Below are positions 34,803 to 47,111 of a DNA stretch of 64,000 nucleotides, one piece after another (positions within the stretch are counted from its first letter, which is position 1; each line of letters starts with the position of its first letter). The notes beneath the pieces were generated by a model, which did not search any database, had not been told where the DNA came from, and saw only the letters and a program-made list of their open reading frames with translations. The translations under genes and the position numbers were made by a program. The DNA comes from Cinnamomum chago (taxonomy: Eukaryota > Streptophyta > Magnoliopsida > Laurales > Lauraceae), in contig CP142451.1 of NCBI GenBank assembly GCA_038049695.1, forward strand, positions 45,333,001-45,397,000, read 5' to 3'.

Positions 34803-35339
34803 TGCGGGTCGTCTGGCATAGGCTGCGTTTGGGAAAATGTTCAACTGTTCTAATGATTGGGTCTATTCTCTGGAAACCCCTCTATATCAAGGAGATTTAT
34901 TAAGCATTGTATGAGGCCATTGGAGGAAGAAACCATCTCACAAAGATTGCATTCGAAGTTTTGAAACTTCAAAGTGCATAAGGAGCCCGGAATGTCTTCA
35001 AACTCAAGAAGTACCAAGTATTGATTATAATCGACATACGGGACCCCCATTCACTTAAATAAATCTTGAAACCGATATTTTTACCCGAAATTGTTATAGT
35101 TCATTGTTTCACCTCATTTTCTCGATATTTGCATCACATGACTTGTTTTCCCGAAAACATTGAAGTTACACTAGTAACAGTTATTTCTCCCGAAATGTAT
35201 TGCCCGATATGAAGTGACAGTGTGCCCTTGAGCACCCCCGTTTTACCCATTTATTTATTGTACTTGATTTACTTGCATATATCCCGATTTCTTATTCTCC
35301 AATGTAAATCCAGTTATTATTATATTGTCTTCTGTTCTT

Positions 35340-35990
35340 TGTACACGCTCACGTTTTAAATGAATGCCGGTTGGGCGAATACCCATGCTTTTACATATGT
35401 TTCAAACGATCGATGGTTTTACTAGATTTATGTGATTACACATGTTTTAAATGAATACCCGAATTGTTAAATATCCGTGCTTTGTTTTAAATGACATTTG
35501 GCTTGTGAGATTCCTATGTTTATACCGTTTTAAATAATTACCCGATTTGTCAAATATCCATGCTTTGAAATATGTTTCAAATGACACTTGTTTGCCAGAT
35601 CCCTACGTTTATACCTGTTTTAAACGATACCCGGTTCGTTAAATATCCATGCGTTGAAATATGTTTAAATGAACACTAGTTTTGTCAGATTTCTTTGGTT
35701 ACACCTGTTTAAATGAACACCCGGTTTGTTAAATATCCGTATTTTCACATATGTTTCAAATGGACATTTGTTTTGCCAGACTGCTATGAATACCTGGTTT
35801 GTTGTATCCTTATGTTTTTACCTAAGTTTCAAATGAACGTTGTTTTTCCATACCGCTATATTTATACATGTTTTAGACGAACACCCGATTGTCAAATATC
35901 TATGATTATAGATGATGTAAATGAACACAGGTTATTAGATATTCATGTTTTACCCATGCTTGAAATGAATACAGGTTTTTCCCGAGATTC
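35340..35990 (+). repeat. Degenerate 60/120-bp tandem repeats in F LTR
   Basis: Repeated blocks alternate between AAATGAA(C/T)ACCCG.TTGTTAAATATCC and TTTCAAATGACA(C/T)TTG....CCAGAT, each with a TTTTAAATG or ATGTTT linker. Five to six composite units are visible. The same array is in LTR2 (about 41330-41980). The related solo LTR at 53218 retains almost none of it. Confidence 0.78.
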
Positions 35991-36615
35991 CCGACTTTGC
36001 ACCCGTTTAATTATATGCAGCATTTGATCGAATAGCATGATTTATCTTATGTTTTATTCTTCAGTATATTTGTTATCTTTTCATCCACCTGCCAGACCGT
36101 CGTGTCTGACCCACTACTTTTGGTACTCAGGTTCAGATTTCTTCGCCCCGAGTTGAGTGCTTTTGTTGGCTGTATAGCCATCCTTTGCAGGTTAGTTTGT
36201 CGGCTATGTCATGTAGACATTGAGCTTGACATCGGAGCTACGTCACATTTGGGTAGTAGTTTATAGCTTATTGTTGTATGGCTTTTATTAGCCTTTTCTT
36301 GGGATTCTTAATTAATGTACATTGATAATTGTAACTTGAACATATTTGGGAATGTAATATCCTGTTACCGTCAGCTCGGTAATTTATTGTGATGGTTACT
36401 CCAGTCTGATATGATTCTTGATATAATAGCTATGTGCTAAAGGTTAAGTGCGACGCGGAATCCGATGGCCACGGACTTCGGGTCGCAACGCCACAAATGC
36501 TTCCGCAAAATATTCAGAATGTGTTGTCTTCACACACGCGGATCCTGGGAGAAGTAAAATACATTTATGCTTAATCCCATTCCCGCCCCCGAGGTTCTGT
36601 TTCGGGGGCGTGACA

Positions 36616-38443
36616 GACTGGTATCAGAGCGGGCAGGTTTCTAGGAAATAAAACACTCTAGGAACCTTAAGTCGTGTGGTGAGGACTCGTTTTCTTTTCT
36701 TTAGTTTTTGTTTTTGTGAGTTTGTGCCTGTTTTTCTTCTAGTGGGGGAGACTATCTTCGTCTCCTTTTCTTGTTCTTGTTGTTAGTGAATTTGGGGGAC
36801 CAAATTCTTTTCTAGTGGGGGAGAATTTAGTGTCTCCGCACCCACATTTAGTTCCTTTGCCTTGTTTTCGCGCCAGAGAGTCAGAGTTTTGTGGACTTAG
36901 CATGTGTTTCTCGAAGGGCTTTGGCAGAATTTTCAGCTTTTGGATGTCACAGATGGAGCTTTAGGAGGAATTTGCGACCAATTGTTCGTCAGTAAGGAAT
37001 GTGAGCAGCATATGGAGACCCGATTACAGTTGATCATGTATCGTCAGAGGATTCATCAGGCAAGTAAGTGTGGATTTTTGGATAAACTTGGATTATTTTC
37101 CTAAGTCAGAAGACTCCATAGGCCGGATAAGTGGTGGACTTTATGAGATCTGAGGTGACTTTCAGTGGTGCAGCTTCAAAAGATGTGAAAAGTTAGAAAT
37201 TTCTTGAGCATTGATGAGCTTGTGACAGGGAATTGTTGGAGGAGGTTTAACAGTTGCAGTTATGATGGTGAGTCAGCTCAGCAGGATGTATCATTGGATG
37301 ATTAAAAGCATAGGAAATTAGTTTTATGCAGCAGTGTAGAGAGTTACATGTGGAATTGGTTGTTACTTGATCACATGATGAGAAGATTTAGTGGACTTTA
37401 CCGACTTGTAGAACATCAGTTTGGGGCAGAGTACAGATACAAGCAGGAGAATCATCACCTATGGACAATGACAGTTGAAAGATTCAGGGAAGAACGAATT
37501 TGACAGAAGCACGCCTCACGAAGCTTGGACAAGTGGAGTAGCATGATAGTTAAAGTTAGAGTTGGAAACTTACAGAGCTGTGAACATTGTGTTTTCAACG
37601 AGCAGATAAAGATGATTGAAGTGTTCAGAGGACCGTTCAAATATTTGATTGAATCAGCTTGGTATATGAAGGAGTGACAGATTTCCAAGTCATTCACCTC
37701 GAAGATTGCGCATTGGCAGGAGGCCTAATTTCGACAAGTTTGACAGAGACGACAGAAGAGTACAGAGGACTGGACGACATTGCCTAAAGTAAGAGATATC
37801 TGGTAGTACTAAACGTCACCAATTTTCCGAAGTCAGGGCAGAAAGAAGAATAAGACAATATTTCAAGGTAAAGGCATGTCCAAGACTGGCAGAGACCGAC
37901 TGTTGTGCAGTGGATCAAGAGCAATGGACAGAAACAGTTAGAGCTTCAAATGTTGAAGAATGGTGAAAGGACAAGCATGATTGTGTCAGAGACTGATTGC
38001 TGTGCAATGGATCAAAAGTACCGAGCAGAAATAGTTAGTACCAGCAAGAGTTAACATTGAAGATTGTGCAATTGACATGAGACCCTAGCTTTGACAGTGG
38101 TGATGAAGTCGACAGAATTGTTCCAAGAATTTTCTACATCAGGATGGCTAGAAGCGAGAGACTTGGTGGAACTTAGAAGGAGTCAGAGATAGCAAATTCC
38201 TTGAGCAGTCAGATTGGTAGAGCAGTAACAGATTTGAGCCAGTGGTGGAATGTCTGACAACTGTTGATGGTTGACCGAGGAGTTCTACAGCGAGGATGAC
38301 CCAGCGAGTCCAGTGCTTCCGAGAGGACCAGTTGGAGTAGTCGTTTGAGGTTTTCTTTTCGAAGTGTGGGATTAATGTCCCCGCTTGTTTTTGAGTTTGT
38401 TTAGTTCATTTGGAGGACCAAATGTTCTAAGGGGGGGGGAGGA
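36616..38443 (+). mobile_element. F internal region 1, non-coding
   Basis: Begins GAC then TGGTATCAGAGC (36619-36630) and ends with a polypurine tract at 38429-38443. Two CTAGTGGGGGAGA blocks lie near 36740 and 36815. No frame exceeds 100 codons and none resembles a retroelement protein. Internal 2 is nearly identical. Confidence 0.82.
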
Positions 38444-41400
38444 TGTGAGAACCCGACCCCTGATCTCTTGGATTAGTGCTGTTTTATTTGTGGATTAGTT
38501 CTTTTAGCGGGATTAGTGGTTGTTGGGTTGAGTTTGTGAGCTAGAATGGTTTTCTTCTAGTTTTGGGCTTTTGAGTGCTTTGGTAGCTTGTGGGGCCCTT
38601 TGGGGGTTCCCTTTTCGGCTTTGTATTTACTTGTGAGATTTTTCCGATTTGTTTCGTATTGTGTTTTTGGCCCGTTGCATTCATCTTGAGGAATCCTACA
38701 ACTTTCATGTTGATCTCGTATCCATTTGAGAACCCAAAACCCGATTTCTTGGCCTTGAGGGCAAAACAGTCATTTCACACCAAATCTGTACCCAAATCTC
38801 GATATTCCCGAAACCCGCGAAACATATACTTTTTGGAAACTAGATATTTCGACGATCATTTCTTCCTTCTTCGTCGAATCCATCCGAGGTCCCGAATTAG
38901 ATGATTTCAGCCACCCAAGTTCTTTAAGTTGTGGGACCCAAACCTCACTTGCTTATAAGAGAAACCCATCCCCTTCATTTCATTCCATTCCATTCCTCAT
39001 TTTCCAGCACAAACCAGCAACCTAGGGCTTTCCTTGCCTTTCTCTTCTTCTTCTTGCTTCTTCATCTCCAAGCCACACCAAGAGTTCATCAATCAAGCAA
39101 TGGAGATCACCAACCTCTTCCTCATCTTGCAAGCTTTCCATTGATACCATTTGTGAAGAGAACCCTCCATCACAAGACTTCCCTTGAGCTTACCTTGTCC
39201 ATTAGAGGACCTTGCAAGTAAGTGTTCTTCTTCATCTTCTAGATTTGTAATCTTCTAGCCTTGGAGAAGCTCCACCTTGATTATTGAAAGGTTCCCTTGT
39301 CATTTCATTGTTTAACCCATTTTAGGGTTTGTTTTGGGGGTTTTTGTAGAAATTGTGGATCTTGAGCTTGAGAGGTGATTAGGAGCTTGATTTGCTAGAT
39401 TGGAACCCAAGGCAAGTGGATAAATGGATGGTTTTAATGTTATCAAAGTTTTATGAGAAAACCCTAAGTTTATTTCTTGTTCTTGATCATTGAATACATG
39501 CTTGCACATATGCTCCTTGTCACTTATATATGGATTTCGAAATTTGCATATTAATGGTTGTTTCTATCTTGTTAATCTCTTGGAGAGGTATGCATTTCAT
39601 TTGGTCAAGTTTGCTCATATGGTTTTATAAGGAATAGGATTGGTTTGGCCATCCATGGTTGTGTTTATTAGTTACATTGACTTGAAGTTGATGCTCATTT
39701 AATGAGTTTTGCTAAATCATCTATTGTTATGGAAATGTGATCAGTAGTCCTTGTTTATCCCCAGATTTTTGGCTACCTTGGACATAAGGCAAGTGAATGA
39801 TTGGTGTATTTTGGGTTTTAAATAGTTGGTGAAACATTAATGACGTATTTATGATCATAGAGAAGTGACAATTCATAGCAATAAATGTTTCCTTGTGTTG
39901 CCTTGAATATGCCTATTATGTGAAATGGTTCTCTCCTCTCTTTGCTTGTATAGAATGTGATATAGATGGAGGAGAATGGGATGGTTGTGGTTGGAGATTT
40001 GAGGTTATTTGAATGGAGATTTGTACTCCTCATTTGATGTATGAAAGTGGTTAAGAAAGGGTTGTAAAAAGGAAGAGTTGTGTGGAGCTGAACTGGTCCG
40101 AACTCAGGTTCTGGACAGTTCGCTCGAGCGACCGTGACAGTTCGCTCGAGCGACCTATCCAGAGAAGGGTTCGGAGCATTCCAGCAGCTTAGTCGCTCGA
40201 GCGAACCCCCTGGTCGCTCGAGCGGACATCCCAGAACTCATTCCAGAGAGTTGTTCGTTCGAACGCATTTAAATATTCGTTCGACCCAATGAGTTCGTTC
40301 GAGCGACTTCAAATTCGCTCGAGCGGACCCACCCAGACACCCATTCCAGCGAGCGACTCGCTCGAGCGACCCTACAGTTCGCTCGAGCGGTGCGGGTCGT
40401 CTGGCATAGGCTGCGTTTGGGAAAATGTTCAACTGTTCTAATGATTGGGTCTATTCTCTGGAAACCCCTCTATATCAAGGAGATTTATTAAGCATTGTAT
40501 GAGGCCATTGGAGTAAGAAACCATCTCACAAAGATTGCATTCGAAGTTTTGAAACTTCAAAGTGCATAAGGAGCCCGGAATGTCTTCAAACTCAAGAAGT
40601 ACCAAGTATTGATTATAATCGACATACGGGACCCCTATTCACTTAAATAAATCTTGAAACCGATATTTTTACCCGAAATTGTTATAGTTCATTGTTTCAC
40701 CTCATTTTCCCGATATTTGCATCACATGACTTGTTTTCCCGAAAACATTGAAGTTACACTAGTAACAGTTATTTCTCCCGAAATGTATTGCCCGATATGA
40801 AGTGACAGTGTGCCCTTGAGCACCCCCGTTTTACCCGTTTATTTATTGTACTTGATTTACTTGCATATATCCCGATTTGTTATTCGATCTATGAGTCGGC
40901 ATCACTAAGCTTGGATACCTTGTCGGTTTGATCCACCGACTTGGAAATCCCTCTCCCGTCCCGCCAGCTGCAGTTTGGATCCCGATACCCGGTTATTGCC
41001 GTGGTCCCGTCCCGATACCCGGTTCGCTACCGTGGTCCCGTTCTCGTATATTTATATTGTATATATGATTAGCGATGATTCTCCTCACCTGGTGTGACTG
41101 AGATCAACGTCCCGTTATACTCTTGTCAGTTCGGTGATAGAGGACTTAGCTTCTTGTGATTGCCATCTTGCCAGTTCCCGATTCCTTGGATACCCGACAT
41201 GTTTTATATTGCTTACTTGCTTTCCGATAAATGATTCGTTTCCTTTATGAAAGTTGTTATTTAAACAAGTGTTCATATTCTCCAATGTAAATCCAGTTAT
41301 TATTATATTGTCTTCTGTTCTTTGTACACGCACACGTTTTAAATGAATGCCGGTTGGGCGAATACCCATGCTTTTACATATGTTTCAAACGATAGATGGT

Positions 41401-42598
41401 TTTACTAGATTTATGTGATTACACATGTTTTAAATGAATACCCGAATTGTTAAATATCCGTGCTTTGTTTTAAATGGCATTTGGCTTGTGAGATTCCTAT
41501 GTTTATACCGTTTTAAATAATTACCCGATTTGTCAAATATCCATGCTTTGAAATATGTTTCAAATGACACTTGTTTGCCAGATCCCTACGTTTATACCTG
41601 TTTTAAACGATACCCGGTTCGTTAAATATCCATGCGTTGAAATATGTTTAAATGAACACTAGTTTTGTCAGATTTCTTTGGTTACACCTGTTTAAATGAA
41701 CACCCGGTTTGTTAAATATCCGTATTTTCACATATGTTTCAAATGGACATTTGTTTTGCCAGACTGCTATGAATACCTGGTTTGTTGTATCCTTATGTTT
41801 TTACCTAAGTTTCAAATGAACGTTGTTTTTCCATACCGCTATATTTATACATGTTTTAGACGAACACCCGATTGTCAAATATCTATGATTATAGATGATG
41901 TAAATGAACACAGGTTATTAGATATTCATGTTTTACCCATGCTTGAAATGAATACAGGTTTTTCCCGAGATTCCCGACTTTGCACCCGTTTAATTATATG
42001 CAGCATTTGATCGAATAGCATGATTTATCTTATGTTTTATTCTTCAGTATATTTGTTATCTTTTCATCCACCTGCCAGACCGTCGTGTCTGACCCACTAC
42101 TTTTGGTACTCAGGTTCAGATTTCTTCGCCCCGAGTTGAGTGCTTTTGTTGGCTGTATAGCCATGCTTTGCAGGTTAGTTTGTCGGCTATGTCATGTAGA
42201 CATTGAGCTTGACATCGGAGCTACGTCACATTTGGGTAGTAGTTTATAGCTTATTGTTGTATGGCTTTTATTAGCCTTTTCTTGGGATTCTTAATTAATG
42301 TACATTGATAATTGTAACTTGAACATATTTGGGAATGTAATATCCTGTTACCGTCAGCTCGGTAATTTATTGTGATGGTTACTCCAGTCTGATATGATTC
42401 TTGATATAATAGCTATGTGCTAAAGGTTAAGTGCGACGCGGAATCCGATGGCCACGGACTTCGGGTCGCAACGCCACAAATGCTTCCGCAAAATATTCAG
42501 AATGTGTTGTCTTCACACACGCGGATCCTGGGAGAAGTAAAATACATTTATGCTTAATCCCATTCCCGCCCCCGAGGTTCTGTTTCGGGGGCGTGACA
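38444..42598 (+). repeat. F LTR2 (4155 bp), shared by two elements
   Basis: The polypurine tract ends immediately before it (38443) and a primer-binding site follows it (42602-42613), so it is both a 3' and a 5' LTR. TATA-like TTATAAG is at 38953-38959. It is longer than LTR1 because it keeps the 395-bp block and has an extra palindrome. Otherwise very similar, with scattered substitutions. Confidence 0.88.
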
Positions 42599-44424
42599 GA
42601 CTGGTATCAGAGCGGGCAGGTTTCTAGGAAATAAAACACTCTAGGAACCTTAAGTCGTGTGGTGAGGACTCGTTTTCTTTTCTTTAGTTTTTGTTTTTGT
42701 GAGTTTGTGCCTGTTTTTCTTCTAGTGGGGGAGACTATCTTCGTCTCCTTTTCTTGTTCTTGTTGTTAGTGAATTTGGGGGACCAAATTCTTTTCTAGTG
42801 GGGGAGAATTTAGTGTCTCCGCACCCACATTTAGTTCCTTTGCCTTGTTTTCGCGCCAGAGAGTCAGAGTTTTGTGGACTTAGCATGTGTTTCTCGAAGG
42901 GCTTTGGCAGAATTTTCAGCTTTTGGATGTCACAGATGGAGCTTTAGGAGGAATTTGCGACCAATTGTTCGTCAGTAAGGAATGTGAGCAGCATATGGAG
43001 ACCCGATTACAGTTGATCATGTATCGTCAGAGGATTCATCAGGCAAGTAAGTGTGGATTTTTGGATAAACTTGGATTATTTTCCTAAGTCAGAAGACTCC
43101 ATAGGCCGGATAAGTGGTGGACTTTATGAGATCTGAGGTGACTTTCAGTGGTGCAGCTTCAAAAGATGTGAAAAGTTAGAAATTTCTTGAGCATTGATGA
43201 GCTTGTGACAGGGAATTGTTGGAGGAGGTTTAACAGTTGCAGTTATGATGGTGAGTCAGCTCAGCAGGATGTATCATTGGATGATTAAAAGCATAGGAAA
43301 TTAGTTTTATGCAGCAGTGTAGAGAGTTACATGTGGAATTGGTTGTTACTTGATCACATGATGAGAAGATTTAGTGGACTTTACCGACTTGTAGAACATC
43401 AGTTTGGGGCAGAGTACAGATACAAGCAGGAGAATCATCACCTATGGACAATGACAGTTGAAAGATTCAGGGAAGAACGAATTTGACAGAAGCACGCCTC
43501 ACGAAGCTTGGACAAGTGGAGTAGCATGATAGTTAAAGTTAGAGTTGGAAACTTACAGAGCTGTGAACATTGTGTTTTCAACGAGCAGATAAAGATGAGT
43601 GAAGTGTTCAGAGGACCGTTCAAATATTTGATTGAATCAGCTTGGTATATGAAGGAGTGACAGATTTCCAAGTCATTCACCTCGAAGATTGCGCATTGGC
43701 AGGAGACCTAATTTCGACAAGTTTGACAGAGACGACAGAAGAGTACAGAGGACTGGACGACATTGCCTAAAGTAAGAGATATCTGGTAGTACTAAACGTC
43801 ACCAATTTTCCGAAGTCAGGGCAGAAAGAAGAATAAGACAATATTTCAAGGTAAAGGCATGTCCAAGACTGGCAGAGACCGACTGTTGTGCAGTGGATCA
43901 AGAGCAATGGACAGAAACAGTTAGAGCTTCAAATGTTGAAGAATGGTGAAAGGACAAGCATGATTGTGTCAGAGACTGATTGCTGTGCAATGGATCAAAA
44001 GTACCGAGCAGAAATAGTTAGAGCCAGCAAGAGTTAACATTGAAGATTGTGCAATTGACATGAGACCCTAGCTTTGACAGTGGTGATGAAGTCGACAGAA
44101 TTGTTCCAAGAATTTTCTACATCAGGATGGCTAGAAGCGAGAGACTTGGTGGAACTTAGAAGGAGTCAGAGATAGCAAATTCCTTGAGCAGTCAGATTGG
44201 TAGAGCAGTAACAGATTTGAGCCAGTGGTGGAATGTCTGACAACTGTTGATGGTTGACCGAGGAGTTCTACAGCGAGGATGACCCAGCGAGTCCAGTGCT
44301 TCCGAGAGGACCAGTTGGAGTAGTCGTTTGAGGTTTTCTTCTCGAAGTGTGGGATTAATGTCCCCGCTTGTTTTTGAGTTTGTTTAGTTCATTTGGAGGA
44401 CCAAATGTTCTAAGGGGGGGAGGA
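42599..44424 (+). mobile_element. F internal region 2, non-coding
   Basis: Primer-binding site at 42602-42613 and polypurine tract at 44412-44424. Nearly the same length and sequence as internal 1 (1826 against 1828 bp), so the two tandem units derive from a recent common copy. Confidence 0.82.
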
Positions 44425-44899
44425 TGTGAGAACCCGACCCCTGATCTCTTGGATTAGTGTTGTTTTATTTGTGGATTAGTTCTTTTAGTGGGATTAGTGG
44501 TTGTTGGGTTGAGTTTGTGAGCTAGAATGGTTTTCTTCTAGTTTTGGGCTTTTGAGTGCTTTGGTAGCTTGTGGGGCCCTTTGGGGGTTCCCTTTTCGGC
44601 TTTGTATTTACTTGTGAGATTTTTCCGATTTGTTTCGTATTGTTTTTTTGGCCCGTTGCATTCATCTTGAGGAATCCTACAACTTTCATGTTGATCTCGT
44701 ATCCATTTGAGAACCCAAAACCCGATTTCTTGGCCTTCAGGGCAAAACAGTCATTTCACACCAAATCTGTACCCAAATCTCGATATTCCCGAAACCCGCG
44801 AAACATATACTTTTTGGAAACTAGATATTTCGACGATCATTTCTTCCTTCTTCGTCGAATCCATCCGAGGTCCCGAATTAGATGATTTCAGCCACCCAA
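44425..44899 (+). repeat. F LTR3, truncated
   Basis: The first 475 bp of the LTR, to GATTTCAGCCACCCAA, then an abrupt switch into copia-2 LTR sequence. CAA is shared at the joint. The deletion removed the rest of LTR3 and about 240 bp of E's 5' LTR. Confidence 0.88.
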
Positions 44900-46088
44900 T
44901 TAGTTGCTTACTAAATGACTATTAGAAGTCTTACTTCAAATATGATTAGTAACTTTCTCCTTTTCTAATTAAAATAGAAGTCCTACTTCTATTAATAATT
45001 AGCAACTTACTATTACAACTATTAGAAGTCTCACTTCAAATAGAAATAGTAACTTTCTATTTCCTTTTAGAGTTATACTATAATTAGTATCTTTCTAATA
45101 TCTTTGGCTAGCATGGGGACCACTAGGGATTCCTTAGAAAACTGGCTCCAACTGGGACATGCGACCCCACATCTCATGTGTAAACCGGGCCCACAGTTAA
45201 TTGCAAATAACTCCACTATATAAATGCAATTGGACTCCAGTCTTAGGAATAAATTATAATGAAGACCCTAAACTTCCCAATTACCACAAGTAGGCCCCTC
45301 CATCTATATCCATGGATCAATTGGACCTGTCCACCAAAATAGATCCATATCTTATTATCATTGAGCCCCAATTAATTATAGTGATCATTTGGTACCGATC
45401 CAATTAACTCTTAATTGGAATGGGTGCGCACTTACCAATGATAAATCCATTAATTGGCACAAGGGGATATTAAAGATAGATTCCATCTTGACCATTGAAT
45501 GTTCCCACAGCTCTACTACCACGTACCCAAATCACCGAGGTATTGACCTACAATTGGCCTCACTCATTGGTGACTCAAAGCAAATGAATAGATAGAAACT
45601 TGAGTTCATTAATGTCTCAGGATTGTGAGCCTATTGCTAGGGAATTATGAGAGCAGACCTTAAAGTAAAGATAGTGTATGTAAGGTACTTCTCATGGTCG
45701 TTCAATACATTCAATGTACCAGCACCATGATCAAGAATCTTACATTTCGATGATCGAGACAAATCACACTATCCCATAGTGATCAAAGTACTGCAACCTT
45801 ATCAGATGAGATGCCCAATCTCATCACTGGTTGTGACGATATTTAAGTATCAGATCTGCAATACATATCTCCTATATGTGGATCTCATCCACACACATGT
45901 ATTACATCTAGTATACTTGTGGACTCCGGTTCATCTCATGAACCATTATGTCATTTGTATTAGTTATGTGCAAACAAGTAATAAAACACCATTCATCTCA
46001 TGAAAGGAAAGCAATAATATGTATTGATAAATAAAGAAATTAATCAATCTATTCATCATATACTGGTATTGAGACCATAAAACTAACA
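44900..46088 (-). repeat. Copy E 5' LTR, second part
   Basis: Corresponds to about 25889-27077 of the 3' LTR with few differences and ends ATAAAACTAACA. Its U3 end now abuts the tail of copy D's LTR, which runs the other way. The stretch holding the promoter (equivalent to 25650-25885) has been deleted, so this LTR is probably silent. Confidence 0.88.
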
Positions 46089-46559
46089 ACAACTTCAGCC
46101 CCTTTGTGCAAGTGTTGCACAAGTCCTCTTCCTCTCTAAGTTCTCCTCTCTTTCACCTTTAGTTCCTTAGAGTTACTAGTTAAGTTTTCTCTTGAAGATT
46201 CCACCATCTTCTTAAGAAAAGAGATCTAATACGGGTCATAGCGTGGAAGATCAAAAGGTGTTGGAGATTCTGAATTGGATAGTGAAGGTGTTCATCATCA
46301 AAGTAAAGAACTCAAATTCTCCATTAGAGCACAACAAAGCTCCAAAGGTATATCTACATCCTTGTATGCTGTAGATTTCGTGGTTGCATGTTTATGTGCT
46401 ATTTTCTATCTTGTAGATAGTATATGTTGTTGTACATGACTATGAGTTTGAGGGATTGCATCCTGGATTGGGTTTGTTGCCTTCTAGACAATTGATCCCT
46501 GCATCAAGTGGGTCAAAAGTTTTCGAAACCTGTCTGGAAGGCCCACCTAGTTTCCAACA
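46089..46559 (+). repeat. Copy D 5' LTR, tail
   Basis: Plus-strand copia-2 LTR end. It is the complement of 32555-32877 and 25326-25800, ending GTTTCCAACA. It continues the LTR interrupted at 25325. Confidence 0.85.
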
Positions 46560-47111
46560 ATTGTTATCAGAGCCATACCTCATCTCTAATCATGTTAGAC
46601 GAGCAAGCTTGCTCCAATCTTTGCATGAGATGCGAAGAAGATGAAGCAAGGGCTATGTAAGGATCAATTTTGATGGATTTGCTTGGTTTGATAGTAGATT
46701 CATGTTTGGATAGTCACAAAAGAGTTTAATAATGATGGAAGGATGGTAGGAAGCCATTGGAACACTTTGGAAGTGATTTGGGGAAGAATGAACACGAAAC
46801 AGAAAACCCATGTTGCAGGTTTTTGTCAGTCCGGTCGACTTGGCCCGTGCTAGGTCGACCGGCTGACTTGCAGGTCGGTCGACCGAGCCCCCTGGCCGGT
46901 CCACCGAGCCTTCTGTGCAGAATGCTGCAGAAACTAATTCTTCCAGTTTCGGGTCTTCTTTTACTTCCTGTTTTTCCAGCATTATTTGGCAGTCTATTTT
47001 GTGATTTGTATGGTTGTATGAGATACTAACTTGCAGATGATTATGTCCTCTCCATATGGCCCACAAGTCTTTTGCTTTCTTTTTATGGTGATTGGTTTAT
47101 TTAAGGCTAAA
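46560..47111 (+). mobile_element. Copy D primer-binding site and leader, truncated
   Basis: TTGTTATCAGAGC at 46561-46573, then leader homologous to the complement of 32010-32540, with GGTCGACC palindromes at 46831-46887. Homology stops at GGCTAAA (47111). Nothing of D's gag-pol is present to the right. Confidence 0.85.

Larger units (their letters stand above)
32878..36615 (+). repeat. F LTR1 (3738 bp)
   Basis: TGTGAGAACC... to ...GGGGCGTGACA. It has a TATA-like TTATAAG at 33387-33393, a CTCGAG palindrome cluster (34552-34802) and a 60/120-bp repeat array (35340-35990). Compared with LTR2 it lacks about 395 bp near 35290. The lost block is present in LTR2 (40880-41280) and in the related solo LTR (about 55310-55740), so LTR1 suffered a deletion; TATTC flanks both edges. 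Confidence 0.88.
32878..44899 (+). mobile_element. Tandem array of non-coding gypsy-like elements (F)
   Basis: The order is LTR1 (32878-36615), internal 1 (36616-38443), LTR2 (38444-42598), internal 2 (42599-44424), truncated LTR3 (44425-44899). Each full LTR is followed by TGGTATCAGAGC, and each internal region ends in an AAGGGGGGG(G)AGGA polypurine tract. Sharing of the middle LTR indicates homologous recombination between copies. LTRs are 3.7-4.2 kb against 1.8-kb internals with no gag or pol, which resembles large non-autonomous retrotransposon derivatives. Ty3/gypsy affinity is inferred from LTR style and is not proven by protein. Confidence 0.85.
25326..46088 (-). mobile_element. Copia-2 copy E, LTR retrotransposon split by gypsy-like array
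   Basis: A minus-strand Ty1/copia element. The 3' LTR is 25326-27077 (1752 bp) and the 5' LTR is 32555-32877 plus 44900-46088. Internal order on the minus strand is primer-binding site (32541-32553), leader, gag, protease, integrase, reverse transcriptase, RNase H, polypurine tract (27078-27088). It is inserted in the opposite direction into copy D of the same family. No clean target duplication is visible (GAAAC on the left, ACAAC on the right). Coding regions are heavily broken. Confidence 0.87.
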
